Below are positions 45,690-56,626 of a stretch of DNA of 64,000 nucleotides, one piece after another. Source of the DNA: Cylindrodendrum hubeiense (Eukaryota > Ascomycota > Sordariomycetes > Hypocreales > Nectriaceae); assembly GCA_014621425.1 (NCBI GenBank), contig JAANBB010000010.1:1-64000 (forward strand), read 5' to 3'. Position 1 is the stretch's first letter. Each line of letters begins with the position of its first letter. The position numbers and the translations under genes were made by a program. A model generated the notes under the pieces. The model was not told the origin of the DNA and made no database searches. It worked only from the letters and a program-made list of their open reading frames with translations.

Positions 45690-46020
45690 TTATCGCCTCA
45701 CCAGTTTTACAATAGCCTTGCAAATGCTGGTTGCAGAAGCGGAGTTTTGTTTAGTCATGATATTTCCATCTACTATCACATGCTTTGCACAGGGCTCGGC
45801 CTTGCTGTACTGATCCGCTACCTCCTGAATGCGCGGCTCGAGGAGGAATGGCATAGCATCATTTAAGATGACTATTTACTCCTCTGCGATCGAAAAACCA
45901 CTAACGTGCTTCCCCCTCAAAAGAAGCTGTCTATCTATAGCGCGCACCTTGGTTAGTAACACGGGACCGTGGCACAATGCAGCGATCAGGTTGGTCTGTG
46001 CCGCAACTTCGCCAATTCCA
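45690..46020 (-). pseudogene. DJ-1/PfpI-family pseudogene (3' part)
   Basis: The minus strand from about 46020 to the TAA at 45690-45692 reads as the C-terminal half of a fungal DJ-1/PfpI (Hsp31-like) protein: EVAAQTNLIAALCHGPVLL holds the nucleophile cysteine of the CHGP elbow, then LLLRGKHVSGFSIAEE, an in-frame TAA at 45876-45878, then IVILNDAMPFLLEPRIQE and HVIVDGNIMTKQNSASATS near the end, which matches the family's usual end (VVDG..T.QNPAS). The 5' half, which should hold the N-terminal sheet, is not recognisable upstream of 46020. Such proteins are glyoxalase-like or stress chaperones. The internal stop and lost front make it non-functional. Confidence 0.65.
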
Positions 46021-47336
46021 GATGCTCAAGCCCCAAGTTCGATGTTCCCCGGAGCAGCCCAACGACTATCGTGGATCGGTGGGTTTGTAACCCTGACCCT
46101 TCAATTTTTCGAAGGTGCTGGACTACAGAGTGGTGGCGGTTGATAATGTGCATGTTGGTCTCACACTTCCGAGTGAAGTGCCCGAGCGCCTTCGCTCAGA
46201 CCTGATTGTCAAGTGTTGCGTTCCAGCCACAGGGAAAAGAATCTGGGATTTTGTGGATAAGTCAACTTGAATAATGATTTTGTTTGCATAGAAAAAATTC
46301 CAATCATTCATTAGTTATTACACCAGCATCAACCCAGAGGCGTCTGTGTGCTTTCAGGCCTTCCGGAAGAGGGGTATAAGCACTGCGCGATGTTGAATCA
46401 CCACCAGGCTGGTTAGACCTATCGTTAAGCCTTCCAAGTCAAGCCAAGTATCCACCATCTCTTGCAGTAGCGGATGTCATTTTACCAGCTGTTCTTTCAA
46501 AACAAGATTTACTGGTCCGTCGCTGGTGAAAGGGTTGTGACGACTCGGTTGGAGGGTTGGACCTGATCGTCCCCCCACACAACGCGTGACGCGGGGGATG
46601 ATCACAGCCGACACTTGTGACAAGCAGGCACCGATGCACGGGCAATTCAGACCATTCCTTACTCCATGTCCTTTCGGTTGCTGCTCAATATTGTGGGCAC
46701 TACTCCCGAACTGGCCAGGCATTTTCGTCTCCGCCGAATCCCCAGGGTTGTCTGTCGTCTCACCGCTACCTGAACCCGGGGTAGGATGAGTGACTCTCTT
46801 ACTGGCTGGGATCTGTCATTTTCAGCAGTGCTCAAGTGTGTTAACCAACAACAAAAACGGGTTCCCCGGAGCCTGCTGACGTGGCGCTCCGACTTCGTAT
46901 TCCCTCAATAGCGCTACTCTGAAGCACGCTGCGAAATTTTGCCCCTGTCGCCAGCTGGCCCTCTTCTGAATCTCCATGCGGCGAGCTAGTGATTATCCCA
47001 GCGGTTACACTCCCGATCTGGACCCAACCAAGCAAGGCTTGGACATTCTACGCCGTAACTCTGCATACAGCATCTCGATTTGACCAGCGTCTCCATCTGC
47101 ATTGAGACCCCGGGTTTTCAGCTGTCAATAAGAATGGTAGACTATTGAAAAAATTGGTGGGTCATGGCAGTAGCGTAACGGTGTTTTGAAAATATCGTCG
47201 TCTGAAATTCGCCTCATAATTCCGTAGGCAATATGTGCGCGTTTCCCAAACTATAAAAGCCCTCTGCAAGCTGCATTTTGGTCCTCCATCTAACTCAATC
47301 CTAAGCATTTCAGTGATCATATCATCATCTGTTAAA
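46021..47336. other. Intergenic, upstream of the secreted Thr-rich protein
   Basis: The left part may hide the degenerate 5' end of the DJ-1 pseudogene. TATAAAA at 47252-47258 is 85 bp before the next ATG. No other gene recognised. Confidence 0.45.
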
Positions 47337-48601
47337 ATGGTTACTATTAAAGCCCTCCTTGTTCTGGCCTTGGGCGCCGCCAACGTCCTTGCATCGTCCA
47401 AGCCCGAGGTGACCTGCTCCACTAAGTTTGGCACAAAGTCCGTGAAGAACCCCAAGACACAGATGTCAACGCGCGTCAAAACCATAACCGAAACCCGGAA
47501 GGTTTACAAATCCATACACACCACCATCACCCCAAAGCCAAAGACTATCATTATCAGTCTTACCGACACCGCGGTTGTGACATCTACGGCTAGCACGGTC
47601 ACGGATACGGCTACCATCACCGAGACGAGTATGGGCTCCTCCCAAACTGCCTGTATAAGGGAAATTGTTTTCATTATTGGCACTAACGCGTTGTGAAGAG
47701 ACCGACTACGAAACCAATACTATTACCTCCACTCAGATCGACACTGCTACAGAGACTACTATTATCACAAGCACCACCACCACTACTACATATCCTGCTC
47801 CTGCGAGCTTCACCTCCATTAGTCAGGAGGCGGGCTATGTTGCCAAGCGGGCCCTTGCCATTCGCGGCTCGAAGCCCAGTAATGCGAAGACTATCCAGTG
47901 CGGCAAGGGCGGCAAACCCGGAAGCACTTACCCTAAGCAGTACCCACAAAGCGTCGCCTGCATTCGAAATATTGTTAAGACTGCTGTTAAAACGGTTACT
48001 ACAACGGTGAAGGGACGCACTATCACCCTTCAGCCTAAGACCCAGTTCTTGACTACTACTGCGACAATTACATCCACGACGACTGAGTTCCCTGCCGAGG
48101 TGTCAGCTACTGTGACTGAGTCGGCCACTATTACTGAGACCTCCACCATTATAGAGACCACCACGACCACTACTACGACTGTTGGTAAGCGTCCCACCTT
48201 TACCACGAGAGCGCAGTTATTTTTCAGCCAGTTGCTAATATAAGGGTTCAGCTACTATTCAAACTGTGGTCCCCACGGACTTCTACGCGGCTTGTGCCTC
48301 AGATAACATCGTCACGACTGCTAACGGCGGTAAAGTTATTACCACTATCCAGTCTGGTGGTGGTGCCAACTTCGAGCAGCTGGCTGGATCGGCGACTGCA
48401 TATAGCTGTTGTGTTCTCTGCATGAATAACAGTAATTGCAGAGGTTCATTCTCCTGGCAGACTACTTGCTGGGCCGTTATCGCCACGACTTGTACGCCCG
48501 GCCAGTTTACTGTCGATAAGTTTTACACTGAGAACGTCGCTTCAGGGTATGCTGTAAGCAATGGCCCTTGTGGGATGATTTCAAATGGGGGCACTCCATA
48601 A
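47337..48601 (+). CDS. Secreted Thr-rich surface-type protein with Cys-rich C-terminal (apple/PAN-like) domain, three exons
   Basis: Exons 47337-47628, 47699-48184 and 48252-48601 give 375 residues. It begins with a signal peptide (MVTIKALLVLALGAANVLA). The body is Thr-rich (runs such as TTITPKPKTI and STIIETTTTTTTTV), a likely O-glycosylated stalk. A dibasic site in YVAKRALAIRG could be cut by kexin. A small segment with two Cys follows (IQCGKGGKPGS, QSVACIRN). The C-terminal domain (YAACASDNIV, YSCCVLCMNNSNCRG, CWAVIATTC, GPCG) looks like an apple/PAN-type disulfide domain. No GPI signal is obvious. Intron 1 was placed from GTATGG at 47629 because the nearer GTATAA donor would give a stop. 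The TATA element lies at 47252. The 3' end is only 60 bp from a transposon. Confidence 0.75.
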
Positions 48602-48661
48602 GTTTGATCTTACTAGGCCAATCTTGTGGTAATTATGGGTATGGCACTGGTCCATTAGATA

Positions 48662-48711
48662 ACGTACTTGATAAGCAAGTGTCTCAGACAAGCAAGTATC
48701 TCAAAAATCCC
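48662..48711 (+). repeat. Left terminal inverted repeat
   Basis: Begins ACGTACTTGATAAGCAAGTG. It matches the reverse complement of 50718-50767 at 47 of 50 positions; mismatches at 9, 15 and 37 are C/T or G/A. It contains an internal direct repeat of AGCAAGT(G/A)TCTCA. Confidence 0.85.
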
Positions 48712-48759
48712 TCAACTTTCATCATCACCATTTAATCAATTGATTCCCAACCACCTAGT

Positions 48760-50415
48760 ATGTCACAGTCTAATTATAAAGCTAGAATACTTCTTGCTCT
48801 TCATGCCCTTCAAAATAACCCGAGTTTAAGTCTTTGGCGTACCGCAAGCATATATACAGTCTCCTGGAAGACCCTTGGCCACTGGCAGAAGGGTATCTAA
48901 TCTTAATGTGATATTATCTAGAAATTATATTGGCTATCTGATCTAGAGGAATAGATCCTTATTCACTTTATTCTTAATCTAGATTTGTGAGGATTTTTTC
49001 TCTGGTTATGTGATGTTAAAGATATAGCTAATTAATTATTTGCTAATTGTGATATATTATTAGTTAGTATATATTGGGCTTATAATTTTATTAAGTGGTA
49101 TTTAGATCTTAAAATATATTTCTTTTATAAATATAATTATTAGAGAACTAAATATAAAGATTTAATTATTATCTATGATTAGTTTTAGCTTATAATAAAT
49201 ATAATTATAAAGTATAATATTTAATTAAATAATATCTATAATTTTAATAAGACTGGCTTTTTTATAAGTATAATTATAAGTAGAATAGTTATTATAAGTA
49301 TAGAAAGATATTTAAAGCTAAAATTAGTATAATCTGGAAACCAGAAATAGATTATAGTTATTTAAGCAATTAATATAAAAGGCTAGGTAATCTAGCTATT
49401 TATTATCAGTATAGGCTAATATTATCTTACTAACTAATATCAAGAAAGTAACTTTCTAGGTAATTAGGCTATTATAATAACCTAAAATAACTAGACTGAT
49501 AATAAGACTGGTCTTGAATAGCTTAAGCACTTTAACTAGTATATAATTAATTAATTAATTAGTTCCTATTATCTCTTAATCCTTAATAGCTATAAAAGTT
49601 ATCACTTTATCAAATTTAAGAGATATTATAAGGAAAAGAAGATTATCTAGCTTTATATATCACCTTATTCCTCTTATTTACTCTAGCCTTTTAATATTAG
49701 ATATTTTAATATATTAAAGAAGGCTTATAGTCAAGAAATAGAGTATTTAATTAGATATTCTATAACCTATATTTTAAAGATTAAATTCTTTCTAGCCTTC
49801 TATATTATATATAAGGCTACTATAATAGAAAGAAATATTAAGGGGGCTTTTAAAGGAGCTAGTCTTATTTCTCTTGACCTAGAAACTATAATCTTAAAGC
49901 TTAATATTTAGCTATGGATACTAACGCCAGTTAAGGAAACAGTTAAGCTATTAACCCCTTGGGCTTTAAGGATCCCAAAGACCATAATTGAGGTTAGATC
50001 TCAGTCTAAATACCTTAAAAGGCAGATTAAAAGGCATTAAAGCAGCTTTCTAGAGTTAATTTTAGAGGCTTTATAATCTCTTATAAAGGGGATAAAGGTA
50101 GTTATATATCAGGTTATCTTATTAACTACTAAGAATAAAGACCTTCAAGAGATGAATAAGATACTAAGCTAATACCAGAGGGCAAAAAGGACTAGATTAT
50201 AAAGAAAAGGGATTATAATAGTAAAAAAAGGAAGGTAAATAATTAATCAAATAGATATAGATATACAAATAGTGACCAAATCATCAAAGAATAATAATCA
50301 AGGAAGGTCAGTTAGACTAGGTATTTGGCACTATAGTATATGCGGTAAGCCTGGCTATAATATAAGGACCTGTCAGGTAGTAATTGAGATATCTGGGGAA
50401 GAGTATAGTGAGTAG
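48760..50415 (+). pseudogene. Ruined pogo/Fot-type transposase
   Basis: From ATG 48760 the N-terminal HTH region reads SNYKARILLALHALQNNPSL and LWRTASIYTVSWKTLGHW, then TAA at 48898-48900. After a stretch of dense stops, fragments of the family's C-terminal end reappear: PWALRIPKTIIEVRSQSK (about 49957), LEALQSLIKGIKVVIYQVIL (about 50069) and a zinc-knuckle-like CGKPGYNIRTCQ (about 50342), ending at TAG 50413-50415. No active transposase can be made from this copy. The DDE core is not readable. Confidence 0.75.
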
Positions 50416-50459
50416 TTTTAATTAATTAAATGGTTTGTGGTATTTTTATTATGATTTCT

Positions 50460-50718
50460 ATCTTAAGGGTTGAGAAACTGGCCCTGAGACCAGGGCCAAA
50501 ACACCAACACCTTGGATCAGCTCGTCATTGAGCACTACAACAAGAGCAGAAGGCGACGAGCGCACGATGCGCAAACGATGAGCGAGAGTAGAGTGAGGTT
50601 TTTCCCCCGGGAAACCGGTTTTTCCCCTTACATAGACAAGTATAGAGGTACTATAGGCTTAGTTAAATAAGTAGGTTAGAGTATGCTAAATAAATAAATA
50701 AATAAATCTTAAGGGTTG
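50460..50718. other. Non-degraded insert within the transposon, flanked by 13-bp direct repeats
   Basis: ATCTTAAGGGTTG occurs at 50460-50472 and 50706-50718. Between them, about 50473-50640 has normal base composition, unlike the A+T-rich DNA around it, with a hairpin (GGCCCTG at 50480, CAGGGCC at 50491) and GGGAAACCGG-type words near 50608. It ends in an A+T-rich part with AAAT repeats (about 50687-50705). It may be a later insertion or duplication. Confidence 0.5.
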
Positions 50719-50767
50719 GGATTTTTGAGACACTTGCTTGTCTGAGACACTTACTTATTAAGTACGT
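50718..50767 (-). repeat. Right terminal inverted repeat
   Basis: Reverse complement of the left repeat with three transition differences; ends AAGTACGT at 50760-50767, followed by TA. Confidence 0.85.
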
Positions 50768-51080
50768 TATACTTTGAATAAATACTTTACGTCTCCACTG
50801 TCTTTGTATAATAACACTGTCATGAAAGGACTTCGTGAGAAAGATGGTCTATAGCGGCTATGGTGAGTAGGTGTTGGGATTCCCGGTTTAGAGGTGGGGA
50901 AGCAATTGAACCCATCTACAGCAGCAAGGCAGGGCGCCAACCTCGAGCAATCGATACCACGTAGAGTAGCACAATTACGAATCTTGGTATTTTCAAAGGC
51001 CAGAAGAAGTTGAAAGCTCCTTCGCAGCGACTATGCGGCCACCTGCGACAACATCGAGCAGGGCGCGTCACCTTCCATCT
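50768..51080. other. Intergenic, right flank of the transposon
   Basis: About 310 bp from the TA duplication to the stop of the next gene. No feature seen. Confidence 0.5.
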
Positions 51081-52646
51081 TCATTTGTAGTCCCCACACC
51101 AGTTCATGAAATCAAACGGTTTCCAAACCATCTTGACTTTACCATCACTACCCAGATCTTCAAATAACTTGATGACGTCCTCGTGCGGTCTCCATGCCCC
51201 GACTTGCCACTCCACTAGTCCATCAACGCCATCCTTCCCTGGAACGTACCTCAATCCCCATCTGCGACCGCCATATTCAGCATCGTACGGTGCCTCATCT
51301 CCATACTGGGCTAGTCTCTCCTCCGACGGGGTCCAGGAAAGCTGCGTGAATAGCGCTGCCTCTTCCAGGGCGGGCATATCTTTCAACGCTATAGCAAAGG
51401 CTGACAGAAGGGGCTCAATTCTATCTGCCAGCGGTTCTGTACGGAACATGTCTGGTAGATGGTCGTCCGTCCCGGCCCAGTTTTGGTCCCATTCCTCATC
51501 TAGCTCTTCGTCCTCCTTGTTTGGACTTGTGGGGGGATAATGATCATCGGTCACCTCGAAGCCTTCGGGGTGGGGATTCTCGTCGCGAGGCCCGACAAAG
51601 TACCAAGACCCATCAGGCCGGCAGGGATGAAACTCGATGCGAAGATGCCGCATACGTGGCCACTGCACCGGAGACTTGAAGAGGTCGGGTGTCAAGAAAG
51701 CGCGTAGATCAAGCTCCTCAAGGTGCGACGTGAGTGTGCGTAGCCCAGCTGATATGGGATCCTCGTCGGCGGGGTACACCAGATTAGGCATGGCAATGCC
51801 TTGGTCTTCATTGAAGGCGTAGCGAGATTTCCAAAAGTAGATTCTCGCTTTTCTTAAAGATATGGGTATCTGCTCGTGCAGTTCATCTACTGCCCTGGCG
51901 AATTCGTGACGTGAGTCTCGCCACGGACCCTCCCACTCACGCGTATAGCGGCGCAGCTCAGGCGACTCGAAGGGAACCAGTGTACGTTCCCAGAGCCATG
52001 AACAGTCGAGTTCTTGTAGAGCTGGGAGTCTCAAGGTTAACTCCAATGGCACTCGCAGCGAAACTGGACGAGTGCGGTCGAAAGAAATCTCGTAGCTGTG
52101 GTCAGTATCTATCTCGAGCTTAGTGACAGACGACAGCGCAGGGAGCGCGGCTGCATTGGTGAGAAAGAGACGACGTGAGTGCAACGTGCGATGCCAGCAC
52201 TCGAGACCGATGTCGTAAGATTGTAGCCCTAATTTAATGCAGAGATTCAAACCATCTTTGTGTAATATCGGTATGTTGGATTCAGTAGTTGAATCCTCGC
52301 AGGCTTTGAGGGCGTTGAAAAGGGCGTGGACCTGGGCAGAAAAATGCGCGTTGACGGGTTCGAACTCTTCCAGTGTCTCGCGGCACGACATAGGTGACCC
52401 TTCTGGGCTCAACATGAGGGGCATCTCCAGATCATAGCAATAATGACCCAGTGGTCTGTGTTCCGCATACGTTTTAATGACATCCAAAATCTGCGTCTCG
52501 CGAGACGGCAGCGACTCGGCCGAATGCAACGCAAGGGGATCAGACGGATTGTAGACATAATAGAGTAGTGAAGGCTTGAGTTTGGTTACAATCTTATCGT
52601 GGAAAGGAAGGATTCGGTCGTTTGGTTTGGGGTCGGACGAAGCCAT
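51081..52646 (-). CDS. Uncharacterised fungal protein, F-box/LRR-like layout
   Basis: Single exon, 521 residues, opening MASSDPKPNDRILPF. It has no signal peptide or membrane helix. The middle (SSVTKLEIDTDHSYEI, VPLELTLRLPALQELDCSW, LRTLTSHLEELDLRAF, WPRMRHLRIEFHPCRPDG) contains spaced Leu-rich segments like those in fungal F-box/LRR-type proteins, but I see no clear F-box at the N-terminus. A strongly acidic loop (EDEELDEEWDQNWAGTDD) lies at about 390-410. The C-terminal part (YGGRRWGLRYVPG, LVEWQVGAWRPHEDV, KMVWKPFDF) is rich in Trp. Composition and codon use look like a real gene. Function not known. Confidence 0.7.
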   Translation of the reverse strand: MASSDPKPNDRILPFHDKIVTKLKPSLLYYVYNPSDPLALHSAESLPSRETQILDVIKTYAEHRPLGHYCYDLEMPLMLSPEGSPMSCRETLEEFEPVNAHFSAQVHALFNALKACEDSTTESNIPILHKDGLNLCIKLGLQSYDIGLECWHRTLHSRRLFLTNAAALPALSSVTKLEIDTDHSYEISFDRTRPVSLRVPLELTLRLPALQELDCSWLWERTLVPFESPELRRYTREWEGPWRDSRHEFARAVDELHEQIPISLRKARIYFWKSRYAFNEDQGIAMPNLVYPADEDPISAGLRTLTSHLEELDLRAFLTPDLFKSPVQWPRMRHLRIEFHPCRPDGSWYFVGPRDENPHPEGFEVTDDHYPPTSPNKEDEELDEEWDQNWAGTDDHLPDMFRTEPLADRIEPLLSAFAIALKDMPALEEAALFTQLSWTPSEERLAQYGDEAPYDAEYGGRRWGLRYVPGKDGVDGLVEWQVGAWRPHEDVIKLFEDLGSDGKVKMVWKPFDFMNWCGDYK

Positions 52647-53097
52647 GACGCAAAATATAAGATGGGGATCTCAAGAGGATGGATGTCAAGTATTGTGATA
52701 CATGGAGGATTGCAGAATCTTTCGGGGACGCAAGATTTGGTATCCTCACGGCGGTCAGCGATTCCAAAAGTGGGCCTCTAGGCACATCAGCCCAAAGCTC
52801 AGCCCGCGCTCCAGGATGCTTAGCCTAAGCTCAGCGACAGCCTGGCTTAGAGCAGCAGAAGATCAACTCGAGAAGGGGAAATGAATTTTGGAGTGCTTAG
52901 GTTTCATTTTCGAGTTGAGTGGCATGCACAAAGAATGAACCTTCGCTACAGGCTCATAAAGGATACCCGTCAAATACTCATATTCACTCTCTGCAGGGAT
53001 TAAGTGTGCTATATAGTTCGTCTGGTGCCATTAATATCTTGTTGCGGACTAAAGAATTGGATTTCCGGCCGGTAGCCGCATCGTATTCCCCTCGGGC
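52647..53097. other. Intergenic
   Basis: About 450 bp between the start of the uncharacterised gene and the stop of the transporter, both on the minus strand. No gene or element recognised. Confidence 0.5.
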
Positions 53098-55313
53098 CTA
53101 AACGACATGTTCCTTCTCAATGGGATCATCCAAACCCTCAGCGTCAACCCGGCCTAGGTGCAGGAGGTTGTGCAGACCAATTTCACGATTGATTTCCTCC
53201 ATTCTCTCCGTATCAGCTTGGGCGGTGCCCTCAGAACCAAAAATAAGATCCTAGTTGTAGAAGCGTGAGTTGTCATGCAAATAATTGTCAATAGAAGCAA
53301 AATGACATACCATTTCCTCGAGGGAGAGACGCTTGGTTTCGGGGACAACGAACCAAACAAAGGCACCACCAATATAGGTAAGAACTCCGAATAGGATATA
53401 TGTGCCATATGTCATGCTGGTAAGCATATCCGGAGTAACTTGCCCGACGCTAGTTCAAAGTTAGATAAAAGCCAAGAACTAAGATGGATTGTCTCATACA
53501 TAAAGTTGTTCCTGTGTCAAATAATCAGCTTTCGTTCAACTTCAGTTGCAAAACCAGTTTACTTACATCCAGTTGCTAGACGCACCAAGCGCCACGCCAT
53601 ATGGTCGGGTGCTCAGAGGCCAGACCTCAGCGATAATAATCCAAGCACATGGTCCCCAGGAATCTGCCGCTGTCAGCTTATGGACGGATTGAAACGTGAA
53701 GAATGCGATGCAATATTATGACTTACAGCCGAAGTGAACCACAAAGAGCCACACCATGCATACCGCTGCCCATCCAGCCGCGGGTTGTTCGTGGAAATGA
53801 TCAATGTTTTTCGCAAGAATAACTGCTATAATGATATGGCAAGTGCCCATACCGATGGCGCCCACGGTTAGTACAGGCTTACGACCAAGTCGATCAATCC
53901 ATAGAACGGCCGGGATCGTAGCAATGAACATGACGATGCCCACTACACCGGTGGCAAGAAGACTAGTAGTTGTCGCACTCAAACCCAGTTGAGCGAAAAT
54001 TTGCGGCGCATAGTAGAGAACCTGGTAAAATCGTCAGTTTTCTCGAATGTACGACATTAGCCGAGAGTACGCACTGCGTTGATGCCCGTCCACTGCTGAA
54101 AAAACATTGTGACTGTGGCGACAATGACACGCCTAAACATGGCACGGGTCTGGAAGAGGGCCTTGATGGCGACGAACTGGAGCTTGAAGGTGTTCCACGC
54201 AGTCTGCGCCTGTAGATGTGGAAAGTGCTCAGCAAGGCTCCGCTTCTCAAATAACGACTGAGCCTTGATCTCAAGGAATTCGAGTTCGATTAGCTCATGG
54301 TCCGGAGGAAGATCGCGAAGATTGGAAAGGACTTCACGGGCCTCGGACTCTCGACCATGATGAAGCAGCCAACGAGGCGAGAATGGCATCCAGATCATTC
54401 CGACGAATAAAAGAAGCGCCGGTGCCATTTGGAGACAAATTGGAACAAGCCAGGCGGCGTCGGACTGAGTCTCGGTCTCTGTGCCCCCAATATAGTTGCA
54501 CCCGCTGGTCGATTGTCAGTCTAGCCAATGCGAGACACGGAGGAAGCTTACTAGTCAATCCAGAAACTGACCATGATGCCAAATGTGATTGCCAGCTGCT
54601 GTAAGGCGACTAAGGCTCCTCGCACCTCACTGTATATTGTATTAGTGCATGTAATAAAGTATTTCGTGCTCCCAAAAGATTTCCACAAATTGGGTACAGA
54701 GGTTAGGTGGGGAGACATACGGGGGAGCGCATTCAGAATTGTAAAGAGGAACAATCATGGAAAGGCTACCGACTCCTATGCCACTGAGAATTGATTAGCT
54801 AAAGCCGAAACAAATTGCAGAATATGATTGTTTACGTGATGAATCGACCTGCGAGAATAGCTTGATGGCCGGCTGTAATTGAAATAGCTTGGACAATGAC
54901 ACCAATCATAAAAACACCAGTGGCGATCAGGACGCCATACTTTCGGGAGCAGACTTCAGCAACAAACCCAGAAAGGACTGCCCCAAGCCAGGCGCCCAGC
55001 TCGAGAATTGATGTCAGCCAGCCTTTGAGGGTTGGGTTGTCGATATATCCATTCATATCTGCACTTTAATTAGTAATCTCTCCTTGCAAATTGGGACCGA
55101 ACGAGCCGTACGCTTCCCGAAAGCTGGCATGGCCAAGATGCCCGAAAACATTCCTTGGTTGTAGCCATAGAGAACACCGCCAATGCAAGCAAAGGCTGCG
55201 ATTCGAAAGACCTTGAAATTCTTCACGAGGGCTCTTGCGCCACTGGCGCCCATCAGGGCTTGGCGTCTCTGCAGGGCAGCATCGTAGCCGCCTGCGTTGG
55301 CGATGGCGCCCAT
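53098..55313 (-). CDS. MFS sugar transporter, ten exons with a 12-bp microexon
   Basis: Minus-strand exons 55313-55112, 55058-54836, 54783-54721, 54629-54552, 54504-54075, 54021-53727, 53663-53567, 53511-53500, 53449-53311 and 53250-53098 give 563 residues. Exon 8 is a 12-bp microexon that completes NWMNNFIVGQVTP. Motifs: GGVLYGYNQGMFSG, GRFITGIGVGSLS, YNSECAPPEVRGALVALQQL, FQQWTGINAVLYYAPQIF, WIDRLGRKPVL, VAEVWPL-type IIAEVWPLSTRPYGVALG and the signature VPETKRLSLEEMD. It has twelve membrane segments and a plasma-membrane role in hexose or related uptake. All introns are GT-AG and phase-consistent. Exon 7 acceptor is taken at 53664 (GGCAG) because it gives YSWGPCAW. The substrate is unknown. 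A 22-bp tandem repeat lies just upstream. Confidence 0.88.
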
Positions 55314-56626
55314 GGTTACTGTTGTGATGTGGAGATTTTAGAGATGGTTTTGTTGTCTGGTAATGAAATATATGCCTCTGATGAAGACAGTGATGATGTC
55401 TGATGACGACAATGATGATGTCTGATGACGACAATGATGATGTCTGTATGACGGGTTGCAACGAAACCTTTGATACTGCGCTGCACTTATATAACGAAGG
55501 CTTACCCCCGGAATTTGCTACTATAGGCTAAATTCTCCCTGTAATATTCAGTAGAGACGAGCTAAGTACCGAGTTCGATAAGTACCAGACCTCTGGGCCC
55601 ACATCGATAGGCTTCGTTCATAGCACCCTACCAAGCCATCGGAGTGATTCGACTACAATGTCGGCCCATGGCTTGGCGTTGGTGGTCTGGTGATTTCATG
55701 CTGTAACATAGGACTGTGCCTGGTTGGATCAAATGTACACGTAATCAACATGTGTGGATGCTTGGATATTAGGCTAAAGGGAAATTGTTAGTGAGCTCAC
55801 ACATGTTCTGTTTAGCATCACCATTTCTAACCCCAGGTCGCCGTTCAATGGACAGGGATCTCATCCTAGGCCTTCAGCTGAAGGGGGGCAAGATAGTCAC
55901 AATTACCATGTGGATCAGGATTAGTCTCCAATCAGACAGCCTGTGTCCAATTCAGCCTGAGTTATTTTCCAGCCCGCACCAATTGTCTTGTCCATACCCA
56001 TCCCCGGGTGTATCATTTCGTCCATGTGTGGGGCCCCACGTTCCCCCCCGCATTCTTCCGAAATTACATTCTTAGCTGATCAGCGCATGTCTGATTTCGT
56101 GGATGTGTTTAATCTTCCTTTCGCCCGGGACTTTTCCAGTGGGGTAGATACGTAAAAGGTCGGTCCCTCTCCTAACCTTTCACTCTTGAGGCTAGCCGGC
56201 GCGTGACGCACTAGTGATCATGCATCTACCGCGACTGAATTTTGAAAGCTGTCAGGGCTCACACTCATCACTCATCACCAATGAACATTCTTCTTTCTAA
56301 TTTTAGCGTGGAAAAATGATATTTTACCACGACATACTTCAACCGGCCGGGTGTGCATCATGACGGAGGAGGAAATGCAACATTATATGGACCTGCCACG
56401 GAAAGCTCTCCTTGCAAAATAGGCCTGGGTGGCAGCGAATGTGCGCTGTGACTTAATCTAAGATGCTCTGGGATATTGACACGAAAGTCTTCTTTCCTTT
56501 TCTAACTTTTGTCGTGGCAGGGCCGCTGTGTTAATTTGTGTGAGGAAGAAGAGCAGCTACGTTAGGTTCCTTTTCCTTATTTGGGTGCATAATATAGCAC
56601 ACCAACTTTTCTTCTTCCATCCTAGC
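55314..56626. other. Intergenic, upstream of the transporter
   Basis: 1.3 kb. Holds the 22-bp tandem repeat listed separately. CCCGGAATTTGC near 55508 is a half match to the CGG-N5-CGG word. No gene recognised. Confidence 0.45.
55391..55446. repeat. 22-bp tandem repeat, about 2.5 copies
   Basis: Unit TGATGATGTCTGATGACGAC followed by AA; exact copies at 55391-55412 and 55413-55434, partial at 55435-55446. It lies 78-133 bp before the transporter ATG, in the probable leader or promoter. Confidence 0.85.

Larger units (their letters stand above)
48662..50767 (+). mobile_element. Degenerate pogo/Fot-type (Tc1/mariner superfamily) DNA transposon, complete ends
   Basis: A 2106-bp element with 50-bp terminal inverted repeats and TA on both sides (48660-48661 and 50768-50769), the target duplication of this superfamily. 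Inside is a ruined transposase on the plus strand. Bases about 48900-50450 are extremely A+T rich, with many stop codons and TA-rich words, as left by RIP. The element lies between the secreted Thr-rich gene and the uncharacterised gene at 51081. Confidence 0.85.
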
